Shown here: positions 9,910 through 18,263 of the stretch, in pieces
Position numbering within the stretch: the first letter of the stretch is position 1
Layout: the number at the start of each line of letters is the position of its first letter
Source: Mesorhizobium waimense
GTDB lineage: Bacteria > Pseudomonadota > Alphaproteobacteria > Rhizobiales > Rhizobiaceae
Assembly: GCF_003601975.1 (NCBI RefSeq)
Contig: NZ_QZWZ01000005.1
Location: 208,826 to 272,825, forward strand
Reading direction: 5' to 3'
DNA: 64,000 bases
Translations under genes and position numbers: made by a program
The notes under the pieces: generated by a model
Database searches by the model: none
The model's input: only the letters and a program-made list of their open reading frames with translations
What the model was told of the DNA's origin: nothing

Positions 9910-10554
9910 ATGCTGAACTGGTTCCGAGCGCTGCTGCCGCGAGAGGACAAATTCTTCGATCTTTTCGCCGAGCATTCGCGCATCGTGGTCAGCGGAGCGG
10001 AAGTCATGCAGAAGCTTCTGGCCGGTGGCGAGGACGTCGACCGATACTGCAGGGAGATCATCGAACTGGAAGATCAGGCCGATGCCATCGCCGACAAGGT
10101 TCTGACCGCCGTCCACAAGAGTTTCATCACGCCGTTCGACCGCGGCGACATCAAGGATCTGATCCAGTCGATGGACGATGCCATCGACATGATGCGCAAG
10201 ACCGTGAAAACCGTGACGCTGTTCGAGCAGAGGAGCTTCGACCCGAAAATGCAGCAAATGGGTGCGCTGATCGTCGAGGCGGCCAGGCTCAACGCCGAGG
10301 CGATTCCGATGCTCGCCAAGGTCGGCACTCATGCGGCGCGCCTGCAGGCGTTGGTCGAGAAGGTGACGGGCATCGAGGGCCGCGCCGACGACCTTCACGA
10401 GCAGGGCCTGAAGGATCTGTTTGTCCGTCATGGCAAGACCGATCCGATGGCCTACATGATCGGCAGTGAGATCTACGGCGAGCTGGAAAAGGTGGTCGAC
10501 CGCTTCGAGGATGTCGCCAACGAGATCAGCGGCATTGTGATCGAAAACGTCTGA
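9910..10554 (+). CDS. DUF47-family Pit accessory protein (PhoU-like)
   Basis: The 214-residue all-helical protein fits DUF47, a PhoU-like family almost always encoded beside Pit phosphate permeases. Seen here are 'LEDQADAIADKVL' and 'FITPFDRGDIKDLIQSMDD', the latter highly typical of the family, and a C-terminal 'KVVDRFEDVANEISGIVIENV' helix. The start ATG follows AAAGGAG. Its stop codon shares one base with the pit start (TGATG), so the two are translationally coupled. In rhizobia the equivalent gene pair (orfA-pit in Sinorhizobium) serves low-affinity phosphate uptake; DUF47 is thought to modulate the permease. Confidence 0.92.
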   Translation: MLNWFRALLPREDKFFDLFAEHSRIVVSGAEVMQKLLAGGEDVDRYCREIIELEDQADAIADKVLTAVHKSFITPFDRGDIKDLIQSMDDAIDMMRKTVKTVTLFEQRSFDPKMQQMGALIVEAARLNAEAIPMLAKVGTHAARLQALVEKVTGIEGRADDLHEQGLKDLFVRHGKTDPMAYMIGSEIYGELEKVVDRFEDVANEISGIVIENV

Positions 10555-11558
10555 TGGATGCCTCGCTCGCTTTCCCGCTGCTGGTCGGGCTGATTGCCGT
10601 CGCGCTGTTCTTCGACTTTCTCAACGGCTTGCACGACGCCGCCAATTCGATCGCCACTATCGTCTCGACGCGGGTGCTTAGGCCGCAATACGCCGTGTTC
10701 TGGGCGGCCTTCTTCAATTTCATCGCCTTCCTTTTCTTCGGCCTCCACGTCGCCGAAACACTGGGCACCGGCATCATCGATGCCAGCGTCGTCGATCCGC
10801 GCGTCATCTTCGCGGCTCTCGTCGGCGCCATCGTCTGGAACATCGTCACCTGGATCTACGGCATCCCGTCGTCAAGCTCGCATGCGCTGATCGGCGGCAT
10901 GATCGGCGCCGGTGTCGCCAAGGCGGGCGGTGACGCGGTGGTGATCGGCGGCGTGTTGAAGACCACCGCCGCGATCGTGCTCTCGCCGCTTACTGGCTTC
11001 GTCCTGGCATTGACGCTGGTGCTTGCGGTCTCCTGGCTGTTCGTCCGCCAGTCGCCCTTCGCCGTCGACAGCACCTTTCGCGCGCTACAATTCGTGTCGG
11101 CATCGCTCTATTCGTTGGGCCACGGGGGCAACGATGCGCAAAAGACGATGGATATCATCGCCGTGCTGCTCTATTCGCAAGGCCAACTCGGCGACTCCTT
11201 CTATGTGCCGTTCTGGGTGGTCATTTCCTGCCAGGCGGCCTTGGCGTTAGGCACTTTGTTAGGCGGCTGGCGCATCGTCCACACCATGGGGACGCGAATC
11301 ACCCGGCTCAATCCAATGCAGGGGTTCTGCGCTGAGACCGGTGGTGCCATCACGCTGTTCATGGCGACCTGGCTTGGCATCCCGGTCTCCACGACCCACA
11401 CGATCACCGGCGCGATCATCGGCGTCGGTGCTGCCCGCCGTGTTTCGGCTGTCCGCTGGGGCATTGCCGGCAATATCGTCTGGGCTTGGATCATTACCTT
11501 GCCGGCTACGGCCATGATCGCCGCGCTTACCTACGCGGCCATGGGTCCCTTTGCGTAA
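10554..11558 (+). CDS. pit: Low-affinity inorganic phosphate transporter, PiT family
   Basis: This 334-residue membrane protein has the duplicated PiT signature: 'GLHDAANSIATIVSTRVL' in the first half and 'GHGGNDAQKTMDIIAVLL' in the second, each in a reentrant segment, plus 'GIPVSTTHTITGAI' and 'GIPSSSSHALIGG' repeats. PiT proteins carry metal-phosphate complexes with H+ or Na+ across the inner membrane. The start overlaps the DUF47 stop by one base. A strong bidirectional terminator hairpin lies about 190 bases beyond its stop. Length and topology are normal. Confidence 0.93.
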   Translation: MDASLAFPLLVGLIAVALFFDFLNGLHDAANSIATIVSTRVLRPQYAVFWAAFFNFIAFLFFGLHVAETLGTGIIDASVVDPRVIFAALVGAIVWNIVTWIYGIPSSSSHALIGGMIGAGVAKAGGDAVVIGGVLKTTAAIVLSPLTGFVLALTLVLAVSWLFVRQSPFAVDSTFRALQFVSASLYSLGHGGNDAQKTMDIIAVLLYSQGQLGDSFYVPFWVVISCQAALALGTLLGGWRIVHTMGTRITRLNPMQGFCAETGGAITLFMATWLGIPVSTTHTITGAIIGVGAARRVSAVRWGIAGNIVWAWIITLPATAMIAALTYAAMGPFA

Positions 11559-11861
11559 CGCAGCTACCGGAAGCACGGAACGAACCATTCGGTGAAAGAC
11601 GTGAAGATCAAGCGGCCAACGGTTGTTTGCTAAGTGGTGCGGCCATAGGTTAGCCCCCGCGAGGTGCTGACCGTCATGGGACGGCACATTTTCAGGGGCC
11701 GTTCCTTTTCAGAGCGCAGTCTGACCCGTCAGCCTGGGATGCCAATTAAAATACGGGGCCAAACTCATCGTTCGGCCCCGCATTTTGTGTATCGTGGGAG
11801 AAAGGGCGATACACCCGCGCTCCGCCGGCCTGTGTGCCGCAAGCCGTCGAGCGATGCGGCT
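11559..11861. other. Convergent intergenic region between pit and the SGNH hydrolase
   Basis: These 303 bases separate two genes that face each other. Apart from the terminator hairpin at 11748-11786 I see nothing that supports a gene. Confidence 0.55.
11748..11786. terminator. Bidirectional intrinsic terminator between pit and the SGNH gene
   Basis: AAAAT-A-CGGGGCC pairs with GGCCCCG-C-ATTTT, with one A/C mismatch and a 13-base loop. The A run on one side and T run on the other make it usable from both strands, as expected between convergent operons. Confidence 0.8.
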
Positions 11862-12545
11862 TCAGGCGGCAGTGCTGACCTTGCTTGGCTCGAGAATCGA
11901 TTTGACCTTGTCGGCGACCGCGCGGCCCAGCTCGGCGTTGTTTCCCGCCGTAAAATGGATGCCGTCGACACCATCCGTGGTGACGAAATCGCCGGCATTC
12001 AGGAAATCGATCTTCATGAAATCCGCCATCGCCTTGTATTGCCTGGCCAGATCCTTCGACTTCTCGTGGCCCCCGCCGAACATGCCCTCGAACCATGGGT
12101 CGGGCATAGGCGTCAGCGGCGGCGGCGCAATGACCAGTGCCTTCGGGGCAGGATAAGGGGTGCCGACACCGCCTGCACTGGTCAAGATCTGCCCGACCAG
12201 TTTCGCCATTCCATTGGCGATCTCGTAGGGCGTGCGGCGAAAATAGGATTTCGTGTCATTGGTGCCGAGCATAACGATGACCAGATCCAGCGGCAGGTGG
12301 CTGGCAATGGCCGAGGGCAGATAGTTCGCGCCGTTCAGGCGCGGATCGTTCGGGTCGTCGAGGCAGGTCGTGCGTGCGCTCAACCCCTCTTCGATGATGT
12401 GATAGCCCGCTCCGAGCGCCGCCGCCATGACGCCCGTCCAGCGCTGATCATAGGGGTAGCGGTGGGTCGGCGATCCTTCCTTCACTGGAACCCAGCCCCA
12501 GGTCAGCGAGTCGCCGTAGCACATGATGTTTTTTGGCGATGACAT
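11862..12545 (-). CDS. SGNH/GDSL-family hydrolase
   Basis: The 227-residue protein has the SGNH hydrolase blocks: nucleophile serine in 'MCYGDSLTWG' (block I), oxyanion asparagine in 'VIVMLGTNDTKSYF' (block III) and the catalytic Asp/His in 'DGVDGIHFTAG' (block V). No signal peptide is seen, so it acts in the cytoplasm. It is the last gene on the strand of the ribose-type importer, 90 bases after the second permease, and has a paralogue at 17559-18209 on the other side of the importer. Such enzymes remove acyl groups from sugars or other alcohols; deacylation of the imported sugar is inference. Confidence 0.88.
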   Translation of the reverse strand: MSSPKNIMCYGDSLTWGWVPVKEGSPTHRYPYDQRWTGVMAAALGAGYHIIEEGLSARTTCLDDPNDPRLNGANYLPSAIASHLPLDLVIVMLGTNDTKSYFRRTPYEIANGMAKLVGQILTSAGGVGTPYPAPKALVIAPPPLTPMPDPWFEGMFGGGHEKSKDLARQYKAMADFMKIDFLNAGDFVTTDGVDGIHFTAGNNAELGRAVADKVKSILEPSKVSTAA

Positions 12546-12635
12546 CCATGTTTCTCCATCTATTTGCAGTTGTCTGAACGCGCAGTTTTATTGGTCCCGT
12601 CAAAGCGGTGCTGGCTTGCCTTTCGCCGTGTCAAG

Positions 12636-13589
12636 TCAGGGGGTTCGCACGCGCACTCCGTAGAAGATCGCCGCGCCGAGGATGATGACGCCTTGGGCGA
12701 TGAGTTTCCCCGGTTCATCGATGCCGAGCACCGTCATCACCACGAACAGCAGCGCAAAGCACAGCGCACCGAAGAAGGGCCCCCAGACGCCGCCGTCGCC
12801 GCGACCGAAGACGACGCCGCCAAGGATCGTTGCCGCGACAGCCAGGATCGGCAGATCGAGACCAACCCGGACACTGCCGACGGCAATCGAACCGGTCTGC
12901 ACGAGGGCCGCGATCGCCGCGATCAGCCCAGCGAGCGTATGTGCCAGGATGACGGTGCGCTGGACCGGCACACCGGAAAAATGGGCGGCTTCGGCGTTCT
13001 CCCCGACAGAGGCGACGTAGCGGCCAAACACGGTCTGCGCCAGAAGCAGCCACACCGCGGCGGTCAGCAGTATCCAGAACAGCACAGGTGTCGGAACCGA
13101 CAGGAACTTCGTGTTGTAGAGGTCATTGAACAGCTTCGGCACGTCGCCGGGCGGATTGCCGCTCGACAGGTACTGCACCAGCCCGACCAGGATGATGCTG
13201 ACGGCCAGCGTGACGATGACAGCCGACACTCGCCGGTTGCCTATCATGAAGCCGTTGAACAAGCCGATGGCGAGGCCAGTGGCGAGTGCCAGCACCACGA
13301 AGAAGGGCAGCGACGCGCCGGGGAAACTGCCCGACGAGATGAAATAGTTGATGAGCAGGATGACGCCGCCGCCGGAGAGGTCGATCGACTTGACCCGCAT
13401 AACGACGAGCTGTCCCAACACCAGGATGCCGAGCGGAACGATCTGCCTTATGAAGATGCCCATGATGTTTAGGTTGAGCATGTTTGGCCGGGCGAGCCAC
13501 AGCGTGGCCAGAAGCACGAGGAAAACAAAATAGGACGGCGGTATGCGCAGCAGACGCCGGGCAATCGGATTTGCGAGAACGGCAGCCAT
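12636..13589 (-). CDS. Ribose-type ABC transporter permease (RbsC family), second copy
   Basis: A 317-residue permease with about nine hydrophobic segments and the BPD_transp_2 signature 'VSAVIVTLAVSIILVGLVQY' followed by 'GENAEAAHFSGVPVQRTVI', the loop that meets the ATPase. It ends in 'ILGGVVFGRGDGGVWGPFFG', matching the conserved GG-x-G tail of RbsC proteins. It lies 3 bases downstream of a paralogous permease, so the importer probably uses a heterodimeric channel, which is common in rhizobial sugar systems. No binding protein of its own lies on this side. Confidence 0.9.
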   Translation of the reverse strand: MAAVLANPIARRLLRIPPSYFVFLVLLATLWLARPNMLNLNIMGIFIRQIVPLGILVLGQLVVMRVKSIDLSGGGVILLINYFISSGSFPGASLPFFVVLALATGLAIGLFNGFMIGNRRVSAVIVTLAVSIILVGLVQYLSSGNPPGDVPKLFNDLYNTKFLSVPTPVLFWILLTAAVWLLLAQTVFGRYVASVGENAEAAHFSGVPVQRTVILAHTLAGLIAAIAALVQTGSIAVGSVRVGLDLPILAVAATILGGVVFGRGDGGVWGPFFGALCFALLFVVMTVLGIDEPGKLIAQGVIILGAAIFYGVRVRTP

Positions 13590-13592
13590 CTC

Positions 13593-14555
13593 TCAGAGCC
13601 CCATTTTCTTGCGGGATTGCAGCCCAACCACCGCCAGCAGGATGCCGCCCTTGATCGCCGTCTGGACAAAGGGTGAGACGTTGGCGAGGTTCATGCCATT
13701 GGCCAGCAGCGCCATGACCAGTGCGCCGATCACCGTGCCGTGCAGGCTGCCGATGCCGCCTGAGAGCTGGGTGCCTCCCAGTGCTACGGCGGTGACGGTG
13801 TCGAGTTCGAAGAGCAGCCCGACATTCGGATCGCCCGATACGATGCGCCCGGCCAGGAAGACACCGGCAACGGCCGCAAAACAGGAGCAGATGACGTAGG
13901 CAAGGATGATGTTGCGTCGATCGGAGACGCCGAAGTTGCGGGCAGCACTCTCAGTGCCGGAAGCGATGCCGCCGCCGATCGCAAACAGATGCAGCCCGTA
14001 CCGCGATCCGTAGAGCAGTTTCCACGCGACCAGGATCACGACGATGCCCCAGAAGAGCGGATAGGGGATCCCGAGCAAACTGCCTGAGACGGCTCCGATG
14101 ACGGCCTCCGGCACGGTGCCGCCGGAGACGGGACGCAAGATGCGGGTGATGCCGAGCACGATATACTGCGTCGACAGCGTTGCGATGATCGGATGGACGT
14201 TGAAGCGGGTTATCGCCAGGCCGTTGATCAGCCCGATGAGTGCGGCCAGCAAGAAGACCGAGGGGATCAGGACGATGGCCGGCTGGCCCAGCGCCAGCAC
14301 CGCCGTCGTGAAGCTGATGACCGAGCCGACCGAAAGATCGAGCCCGCCGATAAGCACGACAACCAGCTGTCCGATCGCCGCGATGATCAGCGGCATCGCC
14401 TGGGCAACCAGGTTGAAGAGGTTTTCAGCCGTTGCGAATTCAGTCGTCTGGACAGTCAACCAGAGCGAGATGAGCAAGGCGACCAGCAGCGGCAGGCCCC
14501 ACAAGCCTTGCCGCGTGTTTCGGGCACTTAGGATGGTGAACAGCGAACGGTACAT
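13593..14555 (-). CDS. Ribose-type ABC transporter permease (RbsC family), first copy
   Basis: This 320-residue membrane protein shows 'IAAIGQLVVVLIGGLDLSVG' in the first third, a hallmark of RbsC-like permeases, then 'GTESAARNFGVSDRRNII' for the ATPase contact and 'GTQLSGGIGSLHGTVIGAL' near the end. It starts 8 bases after the stop of the ATPase gene. Together with the next gene it forms the membrane channel of a CUT2-type sugar importer. Confidence 0.9.
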   Translation of the reverse strand: MYRSLFTILSARNTRQGLWGLPLLVALLISLWLTVQTTEFATAENLFNLVAQAMPLIIAAIGQLVVVLIGGLDLSVGSVISFTTAVLALGQPAIVLIPSVFLLAALIGLINGLAITRFNVHPIIATLSTQYIVLGITRILRPVSGGTVPEAVIGAVSGSLLGIPYPLFWGIVVILVAWKLLYGSRYGLHLFAIGGGIASGTESAARNFGVSDRRNIILAYVICSCFAAVAGVFLAGRIVSGDPNVGLLFELDTVTAVALGGTQLSGGIGSLHGTVIGALVMALLANGMNLANVSPFVQTAIKGGILLAVVGLQSRKKMGL

Positions 14556-14563
14556 TCAGGCCT

Positions 14564-16075
14564 CTAATGCTGGCGCATGGAGCCGCCCATCAGGGCCGCA
14601 TCGAGAATCTTGTGTTCAGTCGCCTGCGCTGCCGGCATGTCGGCAACGATGGTGCCGTCGTGTACGACGTAGATGTGGTCGCAAAGACCAATCAGCTCAA
14701 TCGTCTCGCGCGACAGCACCAGCACGGCGCCGCCCTTGCGGGTGAAGTCGCGCAGCAGATGGTAGATCTCAGATTTGGCGCCGATGTCGACGCCGCGGGT
14801 TGGCTCTTCCACCAGCAGAAGATCCAGGTCGGCTGCCAGGTAGCGGCCGAGCAGTACCTTCTGCTGATTGCCGCCCGACAGGGAGCCGACCGGAGCGGAT
14901 GGGCCTGCCGCCTTGATGTTCATGGCGTCCATCATGCGGGCAATAACGCTTCGATACGATCGCGCCAGGGCAAGTTCGGATCGCCTCGAATGCAATCCGA
15001 TGGCGATGTTGTGGGCGACCGGGAGCGAGAGGAATAGCCCCTCTTCCTTCCGGTCCTCGGGCACGAAACCGACCCTAAGCTGCTGCAAGCGCCGAACGCC
15101 AGCGGATGTCGGGAGCGGCATTTTGAGCGTCTTGCCGTTGATGGAAATCGTCCCGGCAAAGGGATGGTAGCGACCGATCAGGGATCGCAGGAAACGCTGC
15201 TGGCCCTGCCCTTCCAGCCCGGCCAGGGCAACGATCTCGCCTCTGTGCAATGTCAGCGACAGCGGCCGCGACGTTTCGGTGATCTTGAGATTCTCGACGC
15301 GCAGAATCTCGTCGCCTTTCTCGCCCATGCGTACAGGAAAAAGGTCCTGGAGTTCGCGTCCCACCATCATGGCGATGAGTTCGTCAGTGGTAATCTCGGA
15401 CACCATTCTGGTGCCGACGAGCGCCCCATCCTTCAGCACCGTCACCGTGTCGCAAAGCTCGAAGATTTCCTCCATGCGATGCGAGATGTAGACGATCGCC
15501 TTCCCCTTATCGCGCAGGCGTCGGATGTTGCGGTTGAGCACGTCGACATCGGCTGCGTTGAGAGCCGCGGTCGGCTCGTCCAGAATGAGCACGCTGGCAT
15601 CGGCCTGGATGCAATGCGCGATCTCGACGAATTGCCGCTCGGCTATGGTCAGGTTGGAAACGAGTTGCGTCGGTTCGAGTGTGAGGCCGAGTTCGCCAAG
15701 CGCCTTGGCGCTCTGTCTGTTCATCGCGCGATAGTCGATCGAGCCAAGCCGGGTCATCGGCTCCCGGCCCAGAAACATGTTTTCGGCGATCGACAAATTG
15801 GGCAGCAGCGAGTGCTCCTGGAAAACGGTCGATATGCCGGCATCCAGGGCGTCGCGCGGCGACTTCAGATCGAGCTTTTCGCCGTTCATGAAGATCTCTC
15901 CGGAATCGGGCCGGTGCACGCCCGCGAGGATCTTCATCAACGTCGATTTGCCGGCGCCGTTCTCCCCCATCAAGGCGTGAACGGTGCCCGCCTTGAGATC
16001 GAGCGAAACGGCGTGAAGCGCCCTGCTTCCCCCGAATGCCTTCGAAATGTGGGACATCTCGATAAGATTGGTCAC
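14564..16075 (-). CDS. CUT2 sugar ABC transporter ATPase (RbsA/XylG type, double domain)
   Basis: The protein of about 503 residues contains two nucleotide-binding domains. The first is complete: Walker A 'GENGAGKSTLMKILAG', Walker B 'ASVLILDEPTAALNAADV', 'SHRMEEIF'. The second has 'LSGGNQQKVLLGRYLAADLD' and 'LLLVEEPTRGVDIGAKSEIY' but no proper Walker A, as usual for RbsA proteins. I chose the GTG start (GAGGG five bases before); a TTG five codons upstream is the alternative. A strong hairpin separates it from the binding-protein gene. It drives sugar import with the two permeases. Confidence 0.92.
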   Translation of the reverse strand: MTNLIEMSHISKAFGGSRALHAVSLDLKAGTVHALMGENGAGKSTLMKILAGVHRPDSGEIFMNGEKLDLKSPRDALDAGISTVFQEHSLLPNLSIAENMFLGREPMTRLGSIDYRAMNRQSAKALGELGLTLEPTQLVSNLTIAERQFVEIAHCIQADASVLILDEPTAALNAADVDVLNRNIRRLRDKGKAIVYISHRMEEIFELCDTVTVLKDGALVGTRMVSEITTDELIAMMVGRELQDLFPVRMGEKGDEILRVENLKITETSRPLSLTLHRGEIVALAGLEGQGQQRFLRSLIGRYHPFAGTISINGKTLKMPLPTSAGVRRLQQLRVGFVPEDRKEEGLFLSLPVAHNIAIGLHSRRSELALARSYRSVIARMMDAMNIKAAGPSAPVGSLSGGNQQKVLLGRYLAADLDLLLVEEPTRGVDIGAKSEIYHLLRDFTRKGGAVLVLSRETIELIGLCDHIYVVHDGTIVADMPAAQATEHKILDAALMGGSMRQH

Positions 16076-16112
16076 GGAGCCCTCGAACAAACCTGCTTCA
16101 ACTGATGGAGCG

Positions 16113-16146
16113 GCCTGCGGGGAATGGTAGTCCCCTCCCCGCAGGC
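16113..16146 (-). promoter_or_regulatory. Strong hairpin between the binding-protein gene and the ATPase gene
   Basis: An 11-base perfect stem, GCCTGCGGGGA with TCCCCGCAGGC, encloses a 12-base loop in the 85-base gap. No T run follows, so it is more likely an mRNA-stabilising or partial read-through element than a full terminator. Confidence 0.7.
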
Positions 16147-16160
16147 GGTGGCTTTCGCCG

Positions 16161-17240
16161 TCACTTCTTGCCGTAATATTCCTTGAGCTTGTCCTCAGGC
16201 AGTTCGCTGGGCCACCAGACGTTGGCCGTCAGGTCGTCGCGATAGTATTTTGCGGCCTTGTCACGATCCCAGCCGTCGGGGTTGTAGACGTAGCGCTTGT
16301 AGAGCTGCTTGCCTTCGAGCAGGTCGACGGCGGCACGCACACCGGCAGCGCCTTGGGCAGGGCTGTATTCGGGAGAGATCGACTTGAATCCGTCCGTAAT
16401 CCACTGGCCGAAATAGCCGTTGTTGCCCTCGCCCGAGATCGGCGGAATGGGCGTGCCGAACTGCTTGAAAACGTCGACGCAGGCGCGCGTCATGTCGGCG
16501 CCGGACGACCAGATGCCGTCAACCTGCGGATTGTTCAGATAGAGCGTCTCACACAGCTTCTTGGCCTTGTCGTACTGCCAGTCGCCATGCTCCTCGGCAA
16601 TGATCTGCACATGCGTGCCCTTGAGCGATTCCAGCAGGCCGTTGTAGCGGTTGGTGTCTTCCGGATGGCCGGCCAGGCCACGCAGGACCCAGATCTTGCC
16701 GTTGTCGCCGACGGTCTTCACCAGCCAGTCGCCCATCACCTTGCCGAAGTGCTCGGCGCCGCCCTGGATTTCGGTGGTGTAGGCATCGGAATCGATGCGG
16801 CCGGTGTGAAGAATGACGGGGATGCCGGCGGCGACTGCCTTCGCGATGCTGGCGTTGGCCGATGTGCTCGTAACCGGCTGGACGATGATCGCGTCGACAT
16901 GCTGCGCGATCAGGTCCTCGATATCCGCGACCTGCTTCTTTTGATCAAAGCCCGCATCCAGCAGGATGAACTTGGAGATGCGCTTGTCTTTTGCCGCTGC
17001 ATTTTCGGCCTCGTGCGCCACCTGCACGGTCCAGGTGTTCGCGTTCACGCCGAAGTCGCTCATTCCGATGACCCAGGGCGGATCCTTCTTGAACGCGCCG
17101 GCCGCGGTCATGCGCGTGTCGTTGGGACGCGGCGTCACGCCGTCCATCAGCTTGACATCCTCCGCATGTGCCAAGGACGTCGCGACAAGCGCGGACGCAA
17201 CGAGCACTCCCAGACCGACGATTTTCAGCAATCCTAGCAT
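16161..17240 (-). CDS. Periplasmic sugar-binding protein of a CUT2-type ABC importer
   Basis: The 359-residue precursor starts with a signal peptide (residues 1 to about 26, ending 'ATSLAHA') and belongs to the ribose/galactose-type PBP family: 'DLIAQHVDAIIVQPVTS', 'AAGIPVILHTGRID', 'DGIWSSGADMTRACVDVF'. The ATG is fixed by AAGGAGGAG six bases upstream. Transcription continues into the ATPase, two permeases and an SGNH hydrolase. The ligand is unknown; two esterase-like neighbours suggest an acylated saccharide. The longer open frame upstream is not family-like. Confidence 0.9.
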   Translation of the reverse strand: MLGLLKIVGLGVLVASALVATSLAHAEDVKLMDGVTPRPNDTRMTAAGAFKKDPPWVIGMSDFGVNANTWTVQVAHEAENAAAKDKRISKFILLDAGFDQKKQVADIEDLIAQHVDAIIVQPVTSTSANASIAKAVAAGIPVILHTGRIDSDAYTTEIQGGAEHFGKVMGDWLVKTVGDNGKIWVLRGLAGHPEDTNRYNGLLESLKGTHVQIIAEEHGDWQYDKAKKLCETLYLNNPQVDGIWSSGADMTRACVDVFKQFGTPIPPISGEGNNGYFGQWITDGFKSISPEYSPAQGAAGVRAAVDLLEGKQLYKRYVYNPDGWDRDKAAKYYRDDLTANVWWPSELPEDKLKEYYGKK

Positions 17241-17558
17241 TGAGCTCCTCCTTGTGGTTGCTGCGCCCGTACGGACGCACGGGCCGCGAGACGCTCTCCC
17301 AATGCGCACTCGGCGTTGCAGTCCGACCGACGCGCACAGATCTCCCGCCCCCGAACACGTGTGGTTCGAGGTCCAACTGGGTTGGACAGTTGTGACGGTT
17401 GAGAACTCCTCCGGGCACTTTAGAAGCACAGCGAAATGGGCCTGTCAATAGTTAGTCATGTTGAATGACTATTCCCTTGCTTGCCTTTCAACGCTCCGCT
17501 ATCCATCATGAATGTCGCTCGCCGGCATCGGCGCGCGGTCAGTCCCGGCGGGAAAAAC
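17241..17558. other. Divergent promoter region of the ribose-type importer and SGNH/ROK genes
   Basis: These 318 bases contain no gene but must hold both divergent promoters. The one clear element is the inverted repeat at 17453-17471. Confidence 0.6.
17453..17471. promoter_or_regulatory. Candidate operator: TAGTCAT-N5-ATGACTA
   Basis: A perfect 7-base inverted repeat with a 5-base spacer, in AT-rich surroundings, lies in the divergent region upstream of the importer and of the SGNH/ROK genes. The ROK-type regulator encoded downstream is the obvious candidate to bind it; that is inference. Confidence 0.5.
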
Positions 17559-18209
17559 ATGCGATCAGTCTTGTGCTATGGCGACTCCAACACGCACGGC
17601 CAGATTCCCGGCAAGGGACCGCTCGAGCGCTACGGTCCAGATGAACGCTGGCCGGGGATACTGCGTGCTCAGCTGGGAGCCGACTGGTACGTCATTGAAG
17701 AGGGATTGAGCGGTCGCACCACCGTCCACGATGATCCGATCGAAGGCGCCCACAAGAACGGCCGAACCTATCTTCGTCCTTGCCTGCAAAGCCACACGAC
17801 GCTCGATCTCGTGATCATCATGCTCGGCACGAACGACCTGAAGATTCGCTTCAACAAGCCGCCATCGGAAGTGGCGATGGGCATCGGCTGTCTTGTCTAC
17901 GACATCAAGGAGCTGGCGCCTGGTCCGGGGGGCACCACCCCCGAAATCATGATCGTGGCGCCACCTCCGATGCAGGACGACGTCAAGGAATGGAAGTCGA
18001 TCTTCGCTGGCGCTCCGGCGAAATCGCGTTTGCTCGCCCTCGAATACGAGGTTCTCGCGGACTCCCTCGAACTGCACTTTTTCGATGCCGGTTCTGTTGT
18101 GTCCTGCAGCGAAGCGGACGGGTTTCACATCGACGCCGAAGCTCACAGACTGCTTGGTACGGCACTCGCCCGCGCGGTCGATGCCATCGGCTGGAGCCGC
18201 TCGACATGA
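17559..18209 (+). CDS. SGNH/GDSL-family hydrolase, paralogue of the 11.9-kb gene
   Basis: The 216-residue protein has the same blocks as the paralogue: 'VLCYGDSNTHG' with the nucleophile serine, 'LVIIMLGTNDLKIRF' with the oxyanion asparagine, and 'EADGFHIDAEAH' with the catalytic Asp/His. Both also share 'VIEEGLS-RTT--DDP'. I start at the ATG that leaves the GDS motif about nine residues in; an upstream start would add 26 residues of no recognisable role. No signal peptide is seen. It is divergent from the importer and 54 bases before the ROK regulator, which suggests co-transcription. Probable role is deacylation of an imported glycoside. Confidence 0.87.
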   Translation: MRSVLCYGDSNTHGQIPGKGPLERYGPDERWPGILRAQLGADWYVIEEGLSGRTTVHDDPIEGAHKNGRTYLRPCLQSHTTLDLVIIMLGTNDLKIRFNKPPSEVAMGIGCLVYDIKELAPGPGGTTPEIMIVAPPPMQDDVKEWKSIFAGAPAKSRLLALEYEVLADSLELHFFDAGSVVSCSEADGFHIDAEAHRLLGTALARAVDAIGWSRST

Positions 18210-18263
18210 GCAATCAGACCGCCAGGCAACGCGCTCTTACCGACGGGGCAACCCTTGCCTGAT

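Noticed and set aside
12564..13472. A 302-codon frame opposite the RbsC-type permease
   Set aside because: Antisense to a recognised permease; no domain signature.
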